DNA of 31,901 nucleotides from IMG/VR virus record IMGVR_UViG_3300008261_003555, positions 1 through 31,901 of that record. One strand, given 5' to 3'. This document shows, one piece after another, positions 9,001-15,834 of the stretch. The DNA comes from a virus. Within the stretch, counting starts at the first letter, position 1, and every line of letters begins with the position of its first letter. Position numbers and translations under genes: made by a program. The notes under the pieces were generated by a model, which saw only the letters and a program-made list of their open reading frames with translations, was not told the origin of the DNA and did no database searches.

Positions 9001-9314
9001 GTATTGCTAGATACATTAAGGTTGGAGACATTGATCCCAAGTCCGACGATTTGTTTGTAGATTACCTGTATCGTAAGGAATATGATTTAGAAGAAGATGA
9101 ATATATAGTTGTTAACTTTACTCCATACAAAACAAAAGCTGGCAAAATGATGAGCCACATAGTTTTGTCTAATGCAGATAAAGAATTAACTAGAGTAATT
9201 GTTTTCCCAACTATGTACAAAATGTCTTTAGCAAAGATGCGTGAAGGAATGAAGTGTAAGCTGGTTCTGTCAAAACTTGACGACGGAACTTTAAATGTTA
9301 AGGAGATACTATAA
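6048..9314 (+). CDS. dnaE: DNA polymerase III alpha subunit (DnaE type), 1088 aa
   Basis: This is the replicative C-family polymerase of the phage. An N-terminal PHP domain shows HLHVH at residues 5-9 and AITDHGT near 42-48. The palm carries GPGRGSAAGS and the catalytic aspartates PDIDTDF at 417-423, with T where bacteria usually have L. YQEQVM and YSFNRSHAVAY follow further on. An OB-type domain near the C-terminus (WARVELVDETGSIGLF) completes a DnaE architecture somewhat shorter than bacterial forms (about 1160 aa). I chose the ATG overlapping the previous stop (TAATG); an in-frame upstream start adds six residues with no support. No sliding clamp is visible in the window. Confidence 0.96.
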   Translation: MSFTHLHVHSYYSLMDGLNSPKELCQAALDAGQTAIAITDHGTLSSHRDMQIAAKEIGIKPILGVEAYISPTDRFDKSSKTDKSIQAYNHIILLAKNKTGLENINILQELAWNEGFYHKPRIDREVLKEYAEGIIVLSGCLNGLISKCIERSEFSEAKLILKDFKKTFGEDFYIEVQSHNPKEVNEKLLELADELKIKAVATGDAHFAKEEDRILEEALLILSTSPKADKDTDFDMSRNMKNMLDRFNYLYPDRRISFQDMNLFIQSRSEIEADFNKAGITRKDIYDNTIEITNKIGDYEFHSGLDLLPVPKTDADERLRSLSEKGLESLQKASDPIYIERLEEELSVIASKNFASYFLVVADMINWAKENGIKVGPGRGSAAGSLVCYALGITDVDPIEYNLLFFRFINPERNDFPDIDTDFEDRRRKEVKDYLKKRFKHVASISTYTYFKDKGVVRDAARVFMVPLQEVNRAMKSIDTFEDFMESPNTKEFRMKYPEVVWLAERLRGRIRSVGVHAAGVVVAKDDLRKYAPVESRADANDDVSGRIPVVAYDMDTVADIGLIKLDALGLKTLSVISDTLSSIKKRTGKDINLSSLKLDDPKVYKMLSDGYTKGVFQAEATPYTNLLIKMGVDKFEDLVASNALVRPGAMNTVGAAYIDRKNGKEAVDFSHLIMKEFTENTYGVIIYQEQVMQACVYLGGMSWSEADKVRKIIGKKKDAKEFDQFKDQFIDGASKHITKKKAEQLWHDFEAHAGYSFNRSHAVAYSMLSYYTAWLKSYYPLEFMFSVLKNENDKDARTEYLIESKRLGIKVKLPHVNESEMYFSLKNDSIVFGLAEIKFISDNIANKIIEKRPYKNYDDFIEKSSQKGSGINSRAVSALNAIGGAAFDDNPRQGNEKDNYYEYLGIPTFNLDLPPRIKSQARPISEFDDLGSFVMFGMVKAIKRGTGWARVELVDETGSIGLFHTEQTQIETGQMYFILVGDNRIARYIKVGDIDPKSDDLFVDYLYRKEYDLEEDEYIVVNFTPYKTKAGKMMSHIVLSNADKELTRVIVFPTMYKMSLAKMREGMKCKLVLSKLDDGTLNVKEIL

Positions 9315-9514
9315 TGTCAAGCGAAGAAGAAGTTATTGCCTCGCTCAGCACAAATAAAATATTGGTGGCAATCCTAGAGTCTTTGGGTAAAGTTTCAGTA
9401 CCAACCCTGACATTTTTAGATGCTTCCAATGAGGATAAAGAATTAGTTATTGACTATGACGAGGAAGGACCGTCATTTGTTTTTAGTGTAAAGGCAAAGC
9501 AAAATAATGGGTAA
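9314..9514 (+). CDS. Hypothetical acidic protein, 66 aa
   Basis: The ATG overlaps the polymerase stop (TAATG) and the stop lies inside the next gene, so the frame is coupled on both sides. The product is acidic, with a helical first third followed by beta-type segments (LVIDYDEEGPSFVFSV). No motif is recognised. Its conserved spacing behind the polymerase suggests an accessory role, by context only. Confidence 0.65.
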   Translation: MSSEEEVIASLSTNKILVAILESLGKVSVPTLTFLDASNEDKELVIDYDEEGPSFVFSVKAKQNNG

Positions 9515-9851
9515 CAGTTTAGTTACAGACTATGGATTAGATGCACTCTCTGCAGTACTTCATGAGACCGCTATTGAAAAAGGTTTCTGGGATGGAGATT
9601 ACAGTAATGACAAAATTGGAAACAAGTTAGCACTTGTTCATTCTGAAGTTACTGAAGTGCTTGAAGCAATTAGAAAGTCTAAGGGCAGCGAACATATTGT
9701 AGAAGAAATTGCAGATATTTTAATTAGAACATTAGATGTATACGCAGCAATGAGAAATGAAAATGTAGTTGTAGATAGTCTAGATGAAATTCTAAATAAA
9801 AAGATTAATATAAATAAAGATAGGCCAAGGCTTCACGGAAACCTATTTTAA
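9507..9851 (+). CDS. mazG: MazG-like nucleotide pyrophosphohydrolase, 114 aa
   Basis: The all-alpha MazG/dUTPase-like fold is indicated by HSEVTEVLEAIR (residues about 46-57) and EEIADILIRTLD (about 67-78). These supply the acidic residues that hold magnesium and cleave nucleoside triphosphates to monophosphates. Phage MazG proteins are common; they may sanitise nucleotide pools or lower the host alarmone, and the sequence does not decide between these. The start overlaps the preceding gene by eight bases. Confidence 0.85.
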   Translation: MGNSLVTDYGLDALSAVLHETAIEKGFWDGDYSNDKIGNKLALVHSEVTEVLEAIRKSKGSEHIVEEIADILIRTLDVYAAMRNENVVVDSLDEILNKKININKDRPRLHGNLF

Positions 9852-9852
9852 A

Positions 9853-9861
9853 TGGTATACT
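9853..9861 (+). promoter_or_regulatory. Extended -10 promoter for recA
   Basis: TG, one base, then TATACT at 9856-9861. No good -35 is seen. The predicted start near 9868 leaves a leader of about 14 bases with an AAAAGG ribosome-binding site and no room for a hairpin. Confidence 0.6.
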
Positions 9862-9881
9862 AGGAGAAAGAAAAGGTTAAT

Positions 9882-10886
9882 ATGAAAATAGATATCGATA
9901 GTGTACTATCAAAATTAGATCCAAAAACAAGACAAAGAGTTCAATCAGCACAAGATGTAAAAGTAGAAAAGCAATTAACGCCAAGCATTGGTTTAAACAT
10001 GGCGCTCAGAGGAGGACTTGGTTACGGTAGACAAGTTCTTGTATGGGGAAATAAGTCTGCTGGAAAGTCTTCTTTTTGCTTACAAATGATAGCCCTTGCA
10101 CAAAAAGAAGGAAAGACTTGTGCATGGATTGATGCTGAGGCATCTTATGATCAGTCTTGGGCAGAAGCTTTAGGAGTTGATTCTTCTAAACTAATTTATT
10201 CACCAGCAAAAACTGTTAATGACATGGTAGATGTTGCTACAAAACTTATGGATGCAGGCGTAGACATGATCGTTGTAGACTCAATATCTGCTTTGCTACC
10301 AGCCATCTACTTTGAAAAAGATGGAAATGAAATGAAAGATTTGCAAGACACTAAGCAAATCGGCGCTGAAGCAAAGGATATGACTCACGCAGTCAAAATG
10401 TTAAACTATGCAAACAAAAACACATTACTTGTTCTCATCTCACAACAACGAAATCAATTTGGATCTATGCATGCTTCGCACATCCCCACAGGTGGCATGG
10501 CAGTCAAGTTCTTTTCTTCCACTGTCATTAAGCTCTGGTCGTCTGAGGCTGAAGCGAATGCTATTAAGGCTGGGATTAAAGTTGGCGACAAGATCATTGA
10601 GCAAAGAGTCGGAAGGCCAGTTAATTGGATTATTGATTACAACAAACTCGGCCCCCCAAATCTATCAGGACAATACGACTTTTACTACCAAGGGGAATCT
10701 CTTGGTGTAGATTATGTTGGAGAAACTTTAGATGTTGCTGAAATGGTTGGAGCAATTGAAAAGGGCGGAGCTTGGTATACTGTCAATGGAGAAAGACTTC
10801 AAGGACGTGCAAAAGCTGTTCAATATCTTCGTGATAATCCTGAAGTAGTTTTAAAACTACAGGAGGGTATCAATGCCAAATCTTGA
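9882..10886 (+). CDS. recA: RecA/UvsX-like recombinase, 334 aa
   Basis: The protein would drive strand exchange and recombination-dependent replication. Walker A is GNKSAGKS at residues 56-63 (bacterial RecA has GPESSGKT), Walker B is MIVVDS at 129-134, and the conserved SQQRNQFG and PTGGMAVKFF segments near 188-215 match the DNA-binding loops. The divergent P-loop and short termini resemble phage recombinases rather than host RecA. It has its own extended -10 promoter and reads into the downstream recombination genes. Confidence 0.93.
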   Translation: MKIDIDSVLSKLDPKTRQRVQSAQDVKVEKQLTPSIGLNMALRGGLGYGRQVLVWGNKSAGKSSFCLQMIALAQKEGKTCAWIDAEASYDQSWAEALGVDSSKLIYSPAKTVNDMVDVATKLMDAGVDMIVVDSISALLPAIYFEKDGNEMKDLQDTKQIGAEAKDMTHAVKMLNYANKNTLLVLISQQRNQFGSMHASHIPTGGMAVKFFSSTVIKLWSSEAEANAIKAGIKVGDKIIEQRVGRPVNWIIDYNKLGPPNLSGQYDFYYQGESLGVDYVGETLDVAEMVGAIEKGGAWYTVNGERLQGRAKAVQYLRDNPEVVLKLQEGINAKS

Positions 10887-11061
10887 CGAATTTTTAAAAC
10901 CACAGATCGAGCATAAGGAATATAATTTAGAAAAGCTTCCTGGGCTAAGAGCTTGCAACACATGTGACGAAGATGTTAATGGTGCGCTGTGGGATCCGAT
11001 AGAGTTGGTAATGTCTTGGAGATGCTCCAAGGGTCATGAAACAGTATTTAAGGTGCAGTAG
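10873..11061 (+). CDS. Small zinc-ribbon protein, 62 aa
   Basis: CNTC near residue 29 and a later C..GH (CSKGHE near 53) can bind one zinc. A strong GGAGGG ribosome-binding site lies inside the recA 3' end, and the gene overlaps recA by 14 bases. The TAG stop overlaps the next GTG start. Function unknown; by position it may assist recombination. Confidence 0.65.
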   Translation: MPNLDEFLKPQIEHKEYNLEKLPGLRACNTCDEDVNGALWDPIELVMSWRCSKGHETVFKVQ

Positions 11062-11366
11062 TGTCAGAAAGATCAGAAGTAAAAAGAGATGGTGCCAAAG
11101 CACAGAAGAATTCTGGACGTGGTGATTATCAAAAGGGCGATGCTAAATGGAAGATGTTTCTTGTAGACTACAAGGAAGCTTCAAAATCTTTTACTTTAAA
11201 CAAGCCAGTATGGTCAAAGATTTGTACTGATACATTTAAAGTAAGTAGAGATATGCATCCAGCATTAAAGATTATTATAGGTGAGGATTCCAAAGTTCGA
11301 CTTGGAATTATTGAATGGACTGTATTAGAAGAGCTAATGCAATTCTGGGAGGACAATCATGATTAA
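11061..11366 (+). CDS. Putative PD-(D/E)XK nuclease (Holliday-junction-resolvase-like), 101 aa
   Basis: Motifs suggest a minimal PD-(D/E)XK nuclease. A Gly/basic N-terminus with SGRGDYQKGD (KGD at 25-27) is followed by FLVDYKEASKSFTL (D36 and K38 as D-x-K), and later by alternating beta strands (LKIIIGE and RLGIIEW). This KGD ... (D/E)XK-(x)-SFTL layout is typical of small archaeal/phage resolvase-like nucleases. The GTG start overlaps the previous stop. A second resolvase candidate (RuvC-like) lies downstream. The family call is a motif-level inference. Confidence 0.5.
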   Translation: MSERSEVKRDGAKAQKNSGRGDYQKGDAKWKMFLVDYKEASKSFTLNKPVWSKICTDTFKVSRDMHPALKIIIGEDSKVRLGIIEWTVLEELMQFWEDNHD

Positions 11367-11517
11367 AGAAATATTTTTAACAACATTAACTGGAGCAGGA
11401 GTGGGTGCAATATTTGCATTGTTTAAACTTCCAGTTCCAGCCCCACCAGTATTTGCAGGAGTTATGGGTATTGTTGGTTTGTGGATTGGCTACGGATTAA
11501 TTGCGAGAGCATTATAA
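11359..11517 (+). CDS. XapX-domain small membrane protein, 52 aa
   Basis: Two hydrophobic segments (residues about 6-22 and 31-50) surround a KLPVPAPPVFAG turn that matches the XapX domain signature (a membrane helix, then the S/V-PAPP motif and a second helix). The function of XapX proteins is unknown. The start overlaps the preceding gene by eight bases and the stop overlaps the next ATG (TAATG). The very small size and two helices would also suit a holin-like or membrane-anchoring role, but nothing proves it. Confidence 0.75.
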   Translation: MIKEIFLTTLTGAGVGAIFALFKLPVPAPPVFAGVMGIVGLWIGYGLIARAL

Positions 11518-11621
11518 TGACTATGTTTTTATTAGGATTAATGTTGGGTTTTAGCGTCGGATACCCAATGGGATTGTTTATAGACAAATTAGATAAAAGG
11601 GTGAAGAATGGCAGAAGATAA
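11517..11621 (+). CDS. 34-aa single-span membrane peptide
   Basis: The peptide has one hydrophobic helix (residues 3-22, with GxxxG-like spacing) and a basic tail (DKLDKRVKNGRR), so it should insert with the tail in the cytoplasm. ATG overlaps the XapX stop, and the last 14 bases overlap the next gene. Coupling on both sides supports it being real. Function unknown. Confidence 0.55.
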   Translation: MTMFLLGLMLGFSVGYPMGLFIDKLDKRVKNGRR

Positions 11622-11946
11622 AAATACACTAGAACTTATTAGTGACATAACTGAGTTTAACGACCTTCATGAGTTTATGAAGGACGAACATCTAGACAAA
11701 GCTTTGGCAGTTGTTGTAAAGCTTTTGATGAATCCAGATGTTCCATCTGCAAAGTCTCCTATGCTAATTATGGAGCTTCAGGCAATGTCTACTAAATTTG
11801 CTGTGCTTGCGTCTTACTATTCAACTATTGCAAAAGATAAAGCTGGCACAGAAAATAATAACAAAAAGAATATTTATTACTCTTTAAAAGAAGCCATCGA
11901 CAAACTTGTAGATGCCCTTAAATATGTCGTTAGGTACAATTCATAA
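11608..11946 (+). CDS. Helical phage protein of the recombination operon, 112 aa
   Basis: The product is almost entirely helical with a conserved-looking middle (KALAVVVKLLMNPDVPSAKS) and no catalytic motif. It lies between the membrane peptides and the Cas4/RecB-like nuclease, which begins on its stop codon (TAATG). An accessory or structural role in recombination is possible, by position only. Confidence 0.65.
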   Translation: MAEDKNTLELISDITEFNDLHEFMKDEHLDKALAVVVKLLMNPDVPSAKSPMLIMELQAMSTKFAVLASYYSTIAKDKAGTENNNKKNIYYSLKEAIDKLVDALKYVVRYNS

Positions 11947-12731
11947 TGGGAAGAGATATTGTAAAGAACCTTAAGTTTAAAAAGCATGCTGGAAAACATT
12001 TTGACCCAGAACGCTTTGCCAATCTACTAGACGAGGCATATAGAAATACAAAACGTGCAGACGGTGAGATGACAAAGAAGTCATTTAGCCCAAGCTCGCT
12101 TGGCTATGGACATGGAACCTGCCCAAGATACTGGTACATGGCATTTAGCGGAGCAATGTTTATTGATAATAACGATGCAGTTGCTGTTGCTAATATGGCA
12201 CAGGGAACACAGGCTCACGAAAGGCTTCAGAATTTAATTAAGAGTATGCCAGAGTGGAGAGCGGAAGAAGAAGAGATCATTAATGAGTATCCTCCTATTC
12301 GTGGCTTCATTGACTTGATCATGGAGTATGATGGCGAAACTGTAATTGGTGAAATTAAAACGGCGAAGCAAGAAGTTTGGGATGCTAGACAGTCTGAGAT
12401 GAAGTCTTCTGCTAACCACATGCTTCAACTCCTTACATACATGAAGCTAAAGAACGCTAAAGAGGGATTCTTTTTGTATGAAAATAAAAATACTCAGGAG
12501 ATTCTTGTCATTCCAGTCTCAATGAATGAAAAAAATAAAAAGATAATTGAAGATACATTTTTATGGATGCAAGAAGTGTGGGACAATTTCCAAGACGGAG
12601 ATCTTCCTATGCGTCCAGCAGGTGCAACAAAATCCAAAATGCCGTGCACCTATTGTCCAGTTAAGAAAGAATGTTATGCTGGACTTACTGGTACAGTTCA
12701 AATAGAAAAGTTTGAGATTCCAGTATTATGA
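11946..12731 (+). CDS. Cas4/RecB-like PD-(D/E)XK exonuclease, 261 aa
   Basis: A RecB-type nuclease fold is shown by H91, D123 (GFIDLIMEY) and E136-I-K138 (IGEIKTAKQ). Four cysteines, C59 (GTCPRYW) and C234, C237, C243 near the end (CTYCPVKKEC), match the Fe-S cluster layout of Cas4 and AddB-like nucleases. Such phage enzymes resect DNA ends for recombination with RecA. No Cas1, Cas2 or repeat array is present, so a CRISPR role is not indicated. Start coupled to the preceding stop (TAATG); the stop overlaps the next ATG. Confidence 0.85.
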   Translation: MGRDIVKNLKFKKHAGKHFDPERFANLLDEAYRNTKRADGEMTKKSFSPSSLGYGHGTCPRYWYMAFSGAMFIDNNDAVAVANMAQGTQAHERLQNLIKSMPEWRAEEEEIINEYPPIRGFIDLIMEYDGETVIGEIKTAKQEVWDARQSEMKSSANHMLQLLTYMKLKNAKEGFFLYENKNTQEILVIPVSMNEKNKKIIEDTFLWMQEVWDNFQDGDLPMRPAGATKSKMPCTYCPVKKECYAGLTGTVQIEKFEIPVL

Positions 12732-13009
12732 TATGCTCAAATAAAGAGTGTGGCAAAGAGTTCGAAATAAGAACCCATAATCAAAAGTATTGCTCTGATG
12801 AGTGTTGCCGAATTGCAACAAATAAAAGAATTATGGAAAAGTATTATGAGAAAAAGGCAATAAGAAACGGATCAATTGTAAGAACATGTAAAAAGTGTAA
12901 GACACGACTAAGCGTCTATCATAACCAGGATGTCTGCTCTGCTTGCGAAAAGTCTTTAAGCCTAGAGGCTCGTGAGAAATTGTTGAGGATGATAGATGAC
13001 ATTAGCTGA
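12728..13009 (+). CDS. Double zinc-ribbon protein, 93 aa
   Basis: The first knuckle, C3/C8 with CSDEC near residues 22-26, resembles a small treble-clef finger. The second, CKKC near 54 and CSAC near 70, is a zinc ribbon. The middle is basic (RIMEKYYEKKAIRNG). It probably binds nucleic acid and lies between the exonuclease and the RuvC-like resolvase, overlapping both. No enzymatic motif. Confidence 0.7.
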   Translation: MICSNKECGKEFEIRTHNQKYCSDECCRIATNKRIMEKYYEKKAIRNGSIVRTCKKCKTRLSVYHNQDVCSACEKSLSLEAREKLLRMIDDIS

Positions 13010-13565
13010 TTTAGTAAAAGTTAAAGCAAACCGTGTCCTAGGTATTGATGCTTCTACCAATTCCGTAGCCTTTTGTTTAATGGAAAATGATAAACCTTTA
13101 AAATGGGGCAAGATAGAATTTAAAGGCAACGATATCTTTGAAAAAATTCACGATGCAAAAAATAAAATGCATGTAATGCTAGATGAATTAAAGAGTGATT
13201 ATATTGTAGTTGAGGGTGCAGTACTTGTCAGATCACCTGATGCTGTGATAAAATTGTCTTATGTCTATGGAGTTGTTATTGCTGAGCTTATGTCTACTGG
13301 CGCTAAGGTTATTACAATTAGCCCTACCGCTTGGCAGGCGTACATTGGCAACAAAAATCCGACGAAAGATGAAAAGTCTGCAATAAGATTAGCCAATCCA
13401 GGATATGCAGATTCATGGTACAAAAATCAATTAAGAAATATGCGTAAGCAAAGAACCGTAGACTACTTTAATAAAAAGTATAATCTATCGCTAACAGATT
13501 TTGATGTTGCAGATTCATTCGGAATTGCACACTACTCTAATCAAATACTGACGGAGAGAAAATGA
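12996..13565 (+). CDS. ruvC: RuvC-like Holliday-junction resolvase, 189 aa
   Basis: The RNase H-fold catalytic residues are visible: D18 in VLGIDAST, E73 in YIVVEGA, and D170/D173 in FDVADSFGIA. The enzyme would cut branched DNA made by recombination and replication before packaging. A basic insert around residues 145-160 could contact the junction. It ends the recombination set; the stop overlaps the next ATG as ATGA. Confidence 0.88.
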   Translation: MTLADLVKVKANRVLGIDASTNSVAFCLMENDKPLKWGKIEFKGNDIFEKIHDAKNKMHVMLDELKSDYIVVEGAVLVRSPDAVIKLSYVYGVVIAELMSTGAKVITISPTAWQAYIGNKNPTKDEKSAIRLANPGYADSWYKNQLRNMRKQRTVDYFNKKYNLSLTDFDVADSFGIAHYSNQILTERK

Positions 13566-14410
13566 TACCTAAAACTATTTTTCAAACCTACTCCTGCGCC
13601 TACGAAGATCTTCCTTCATACATTAAGAATTGTACAGACACATGGAAAGAAAGAAACCCAGACTTTGATTATGTTTATATGAGTGAAAAAGAATGTTATG
13701 AGTTTATTTTGAACAACTATAGTCAACGTCATGCAGATATTTATGCTGGGCTTACTCATAAGGCAATGAAAGGAGATTGGTGGAGATACCTTATTGTCAA
13801 TAAGCTTGGCGGAGTTTACATGGACATAGACACTGTATGTCGCAAGCCATTGTCTTCAGTTTTGGATTTAGATAATGACTTTATAACATCTTTAGATTTA
13901 GTACCAGATGCTTTGTTTACGCAGTGGGGATTTGCTTCTAAATCAAATAGCCCCGTACTTGAAAATTTAATTAACCATGTATTAGATAATTATGACGAAT
14001 ATCCAGGAAATAAACAACTGATTGAAACAGACTTAACTGGACCAGTAGCATTTCAAAGATCAGTAGGGTCAGTACTTGGAGATAATATCCAGGTATTAAT
14101 TAATTTGTGCAATATAGATCATTCCAAGCACCTAGATTTTGCAGAAGAAAATTCACAATCAATTGACCAAATTGTAGAAAGCTTTAACGATTTAGATCAG
14201 GTTAAGAGCAACAAGTTTAAATTATATTTTTGGACATTTAATAATGCTGCTAGGCATTTTACGTCGGCATGGAGATGGTCAGACCATACAATAGATGATA
14301 ACATTATTAACAAAATGATAAAGCATAAATGCGATAACATTAATTATGAGTATGCAGACATTAAAATACATTTAAAAAAGCCATCATACAGCTCGTTTGG
14401 ATTCAATTAG
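13562..14410 (+). CDS. GT32-type glycosyltransferase (DXD), 282 aa
   Basis: The N-terminus MIPKTIFQTY and the central GGVYMDIDTVCRKPL, with DID at 88-90 as the metal-binding DXD, match the capsular/OCH1-like glycosyltransferase family 32. It would transfer a sugar from a nucleotide donor to a glycan or protein. No signal peptide or membrane segment is seen. It begins on the RuvC stop with a GGAGAG ribosome-binding site. Its place in a replication operon is unusual; most other glycan genes lie further downstream. Confidence 0.85.
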   Translation: MIPKTIFQTYSCAYEDLPSYIKNCTDTWKERNPDFDYVYMSEKECYEFILNNYSQRHADIYAGLTHKAMKGDWWRYLIVNKLGGVYMDIDTVCRKPLSSVLDLDNDFITSLDLVPDALFTQWGFASKSNSPVLENLINHVLDNYDEYPGNKQLIETDLTGPVAFQRSVGSVLGDNIQVLINLCNIDHSKHLDFAEENSQSIDQIVESFNDLDQVKSNKFKLYFWTFNNAARHFTSAWRWSDHTIDDNIINKMIKHKCDNINYEYADIKIHLKKPSYSSFGFN

Positions 14411-14411
14411 T

Positions 14412-14756
14412 ATGGCTATGGATTTAATTGGACTTAACCCCATAGGAATAGAGGGAAGACATTTTAGAAGAAACATTAGGTCTTGGCATTACATGTGGGA
14501 CGTAATATCAGCATTGTATCCAGACATTGCCAATAAAGTAGAGTATGCATATTCAAATGATGGTGACGGCTTAAATAGAGAAGATTGTCTAGCGTTAGCA
14601 GAACTTATTTCTTTAGAAATGGACAATGAAAGACAAGATCTTAAAACATATGTAAAAGAAAACTTTTCCAAGAACAATATAATTTCTCCAGACTTTACAG
14701 ACTTTAATGATTTTCTAATTTTTCTTGAAGAGTGCGGAGGTTTTGAAATATGGTAA
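14412..14756 (+). CDS. Hypothetical phage protein, 114 aa
   Basis: The product is acidic and mainly helical, with aromatic residues near the start (RSWHYMWDVISALYP) and an Asp/Phe-rich end. No domain is recognised. I chose the ATG one base after the previous stop. An upstream TTG would add five residues and overlap that gene. Neither start has a clear Shine-Dalgarno sequence, so coupling to the glycosyltransferase stop is likely. Confidence 0.65.
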   Translation: MAMDLIGLNPIGIEGRHFRRNIRSWHYMWDVISALYPDIANKVEYAYSNDGDGLNREDCLALAELISLEMDNERQDLKTYVKENFSKNNIISPDFTDFNDFLIFLEECGGFEIW

Positions 14757-14899
14757 AGTTTTATCAAAGCAAAGAATGGCTATATAGAAGATACGTCGTT
14801 CAAAAGAAAACGGTAACAGAGATAGGTAAAGAGTGTGGAGTTTCTGCTATGACTATACAGAGATACTTAGAACAGTTTGGATTGATTAAAAAAAGATGA
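14750..14899 (+). CDS. 49-aa helix-turn-helix protein
   Basis: The whole peptide is one helix-turn-helix. WLYRRYVVQKKT leads into TVTEIGKECGVSAMTIQRYL (residues about 22-41), with the Gly in the turn, and then a basic tail. This is the shape of transposase- or homing-endonuclease-associated HTH domains and of small regulators. ATG lies inside the preceding gene and TGA overlaps the next ATG, so it is coupled on both sides. A DNA-binding role is inferred from the fold only. Confidence 0.7.
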   Translation: MVKFYQSKEWLYRRYVVQKKTVTEIGKECGVSAMTIQRYLEQFGLIKKR

Positions 14900-15477
14900 C
14901 TAACCCAATAGCTTTTGATAATGTATATTTAAATGATGTGTGGGGATACAAAAGTGGACCAGGCTCTGACCCAACATTTGCTAAGCCTTGGATTGATCAA
15001 GTTAATTATTTCCTGTCAAGAAAAGATGTTAAGACTGTAATTGATATTGGTTGTGGAGACTGGAGAATAGGCAAATGCTTAAATCTAGAAGGCAAAGACT
15101 ATACTGGTATAGATATTAGCTCAGTAATTTTAAAAGAAACCTCTTTAAACGCCACAGAAAATATTAAATTTATACACGGAGACTTTGAAACCTTAGAGAC
15201 ACACGATGCTGATCTAATAATAATTAAAGACGTACTACAACACTTGACAAACGCTTCTATATATAATATTATTAATAAAATTATGGGCAAAGCTAAGTAT
15301 GCTTTAATTTGTGATGATTTAGATAGAGATAATAAAAGCAATAACAATGCAGATATTATGCCAGGACATCATAGATTTATAGATATATCTGCAGAACCAT
15401 TTAACTTTAACTTTATACAGTTAGGATATTTTAAAGGCAAGAACATTAGTCTATATATTAGAGATGAGGAGCGGTAA
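14896..15477 (+). CDS. Class I SAM-dependent methyltransferase, 193 aa
   Basis: Motif I is TVIDIGCGDWRIG at 48-59. TGIDIS follows as the acidic end of strand 2, and DADLIIIKDVLQHL is motif IV/V. This fold methylates small molecules, sugars, proteins or nucleic acid. The DPPY/NPPY motif of amino-methylating DNA enzymes and the PC motif of cytosine-C5 enzymes are absent, so DNA methylation is unlikely. Its neighbour glycosyltransferase suggests a sugar or surface substrate, by context only. Confidence 0.82.
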   Translation: MTNPIAFDNVYLNDVWGYKSGPGSDPTFAKPWIDQVNYFLSRKDVKTVIDIGCGDWRIGKCLNLEGKDYTGIDISSVILKETSLNATENIKFIHGDFETLETHDADLIIIKDVLQHLTNASIYNIINKIMGKAKYALICDDLDRDNKSNNNADIMPGHHRFIDISAEPFNFNFIQLGYFKGKNISLYIRDEER

Positions 15478-15819
15478 ATGTTGAAGCCAGTATATGAGGA
15501 CGTAAGCAGGTTTGATTGCTCAGACCTATATTTAAGATCAGTTGGTGCGCCTTCTGGTTCTAAAATATGGTCAGCGTGTCACGAAATAGCCCACCTCCTA
15601 ATTGAAAAGAATATATCATATGGAGACTCAGCTTTAAATCCTGCAAGAATATTTTCTTCGGCGGACCCAACAGAACAGTTAAAGGTTCGCATAGATGACA
15701 AGCTAAATAGAGTAATGAATAATCAAGGATATGCTGGGGATAATGATATCGATGATTTAATTGGATACTTGGTTCTATATAAAATTGCTAAAAGTCAGGT
15801 TGCAATTTCAGTCGACTAG
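15478..15819 (+). CDS. DUF6378-like phage protein, 113 aa
   Basis: The segment EKNISYGDSALNPARIFSSADPTEQLKVRIDDKLNR, followed by DDIDDLIGYLVLYKI, matches the conserved block of small phage proteins annotated as DUF6378. These are acidic helical proteins with a MazG-like arrangement of acidic residues. The start follows the previous stop directly, with a GAGGAG ribosome-binding site in the preceding gene. A nucleotide-related function is possible but unproven. Confidence 0.75.
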   Translation: MLKPVYEDVSRFDCSDLYLRSVGAPSGSKIWSACHEIAHLLIEKNISYGDSALNPARIFSSADPTEQLKVRIDDKLNRVMNNQGYAGDNDIDDLIGYLVLYKIAKSQVAISVD

Positions 15820-15828
15820 AAGTATAAT
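15800..15828 (+). promoter_or_regulatory. Promoter for a leaderless terminase transcript
   Basis: TTGCAA at 15800-15805, a 17-base spacer and a perfect TATAAT at 15823-15828. The predicted start falls on the A of the ATG at 15835. No Shine-Dalgarno sequence precedes it. The -35 lies in the last codons of the preceding gene. Confidence 0.75.
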
Positions 15829-15834
15829 ATATAC

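Noticed and set aside
11946-12731. Cas4-like nuclease as part of a CRISPR system
   Set aside because: No Cas1, Cas2 or spaced repeat array is visible. Cas4/RecB-like exonucleases are normal in phage recombination modules.
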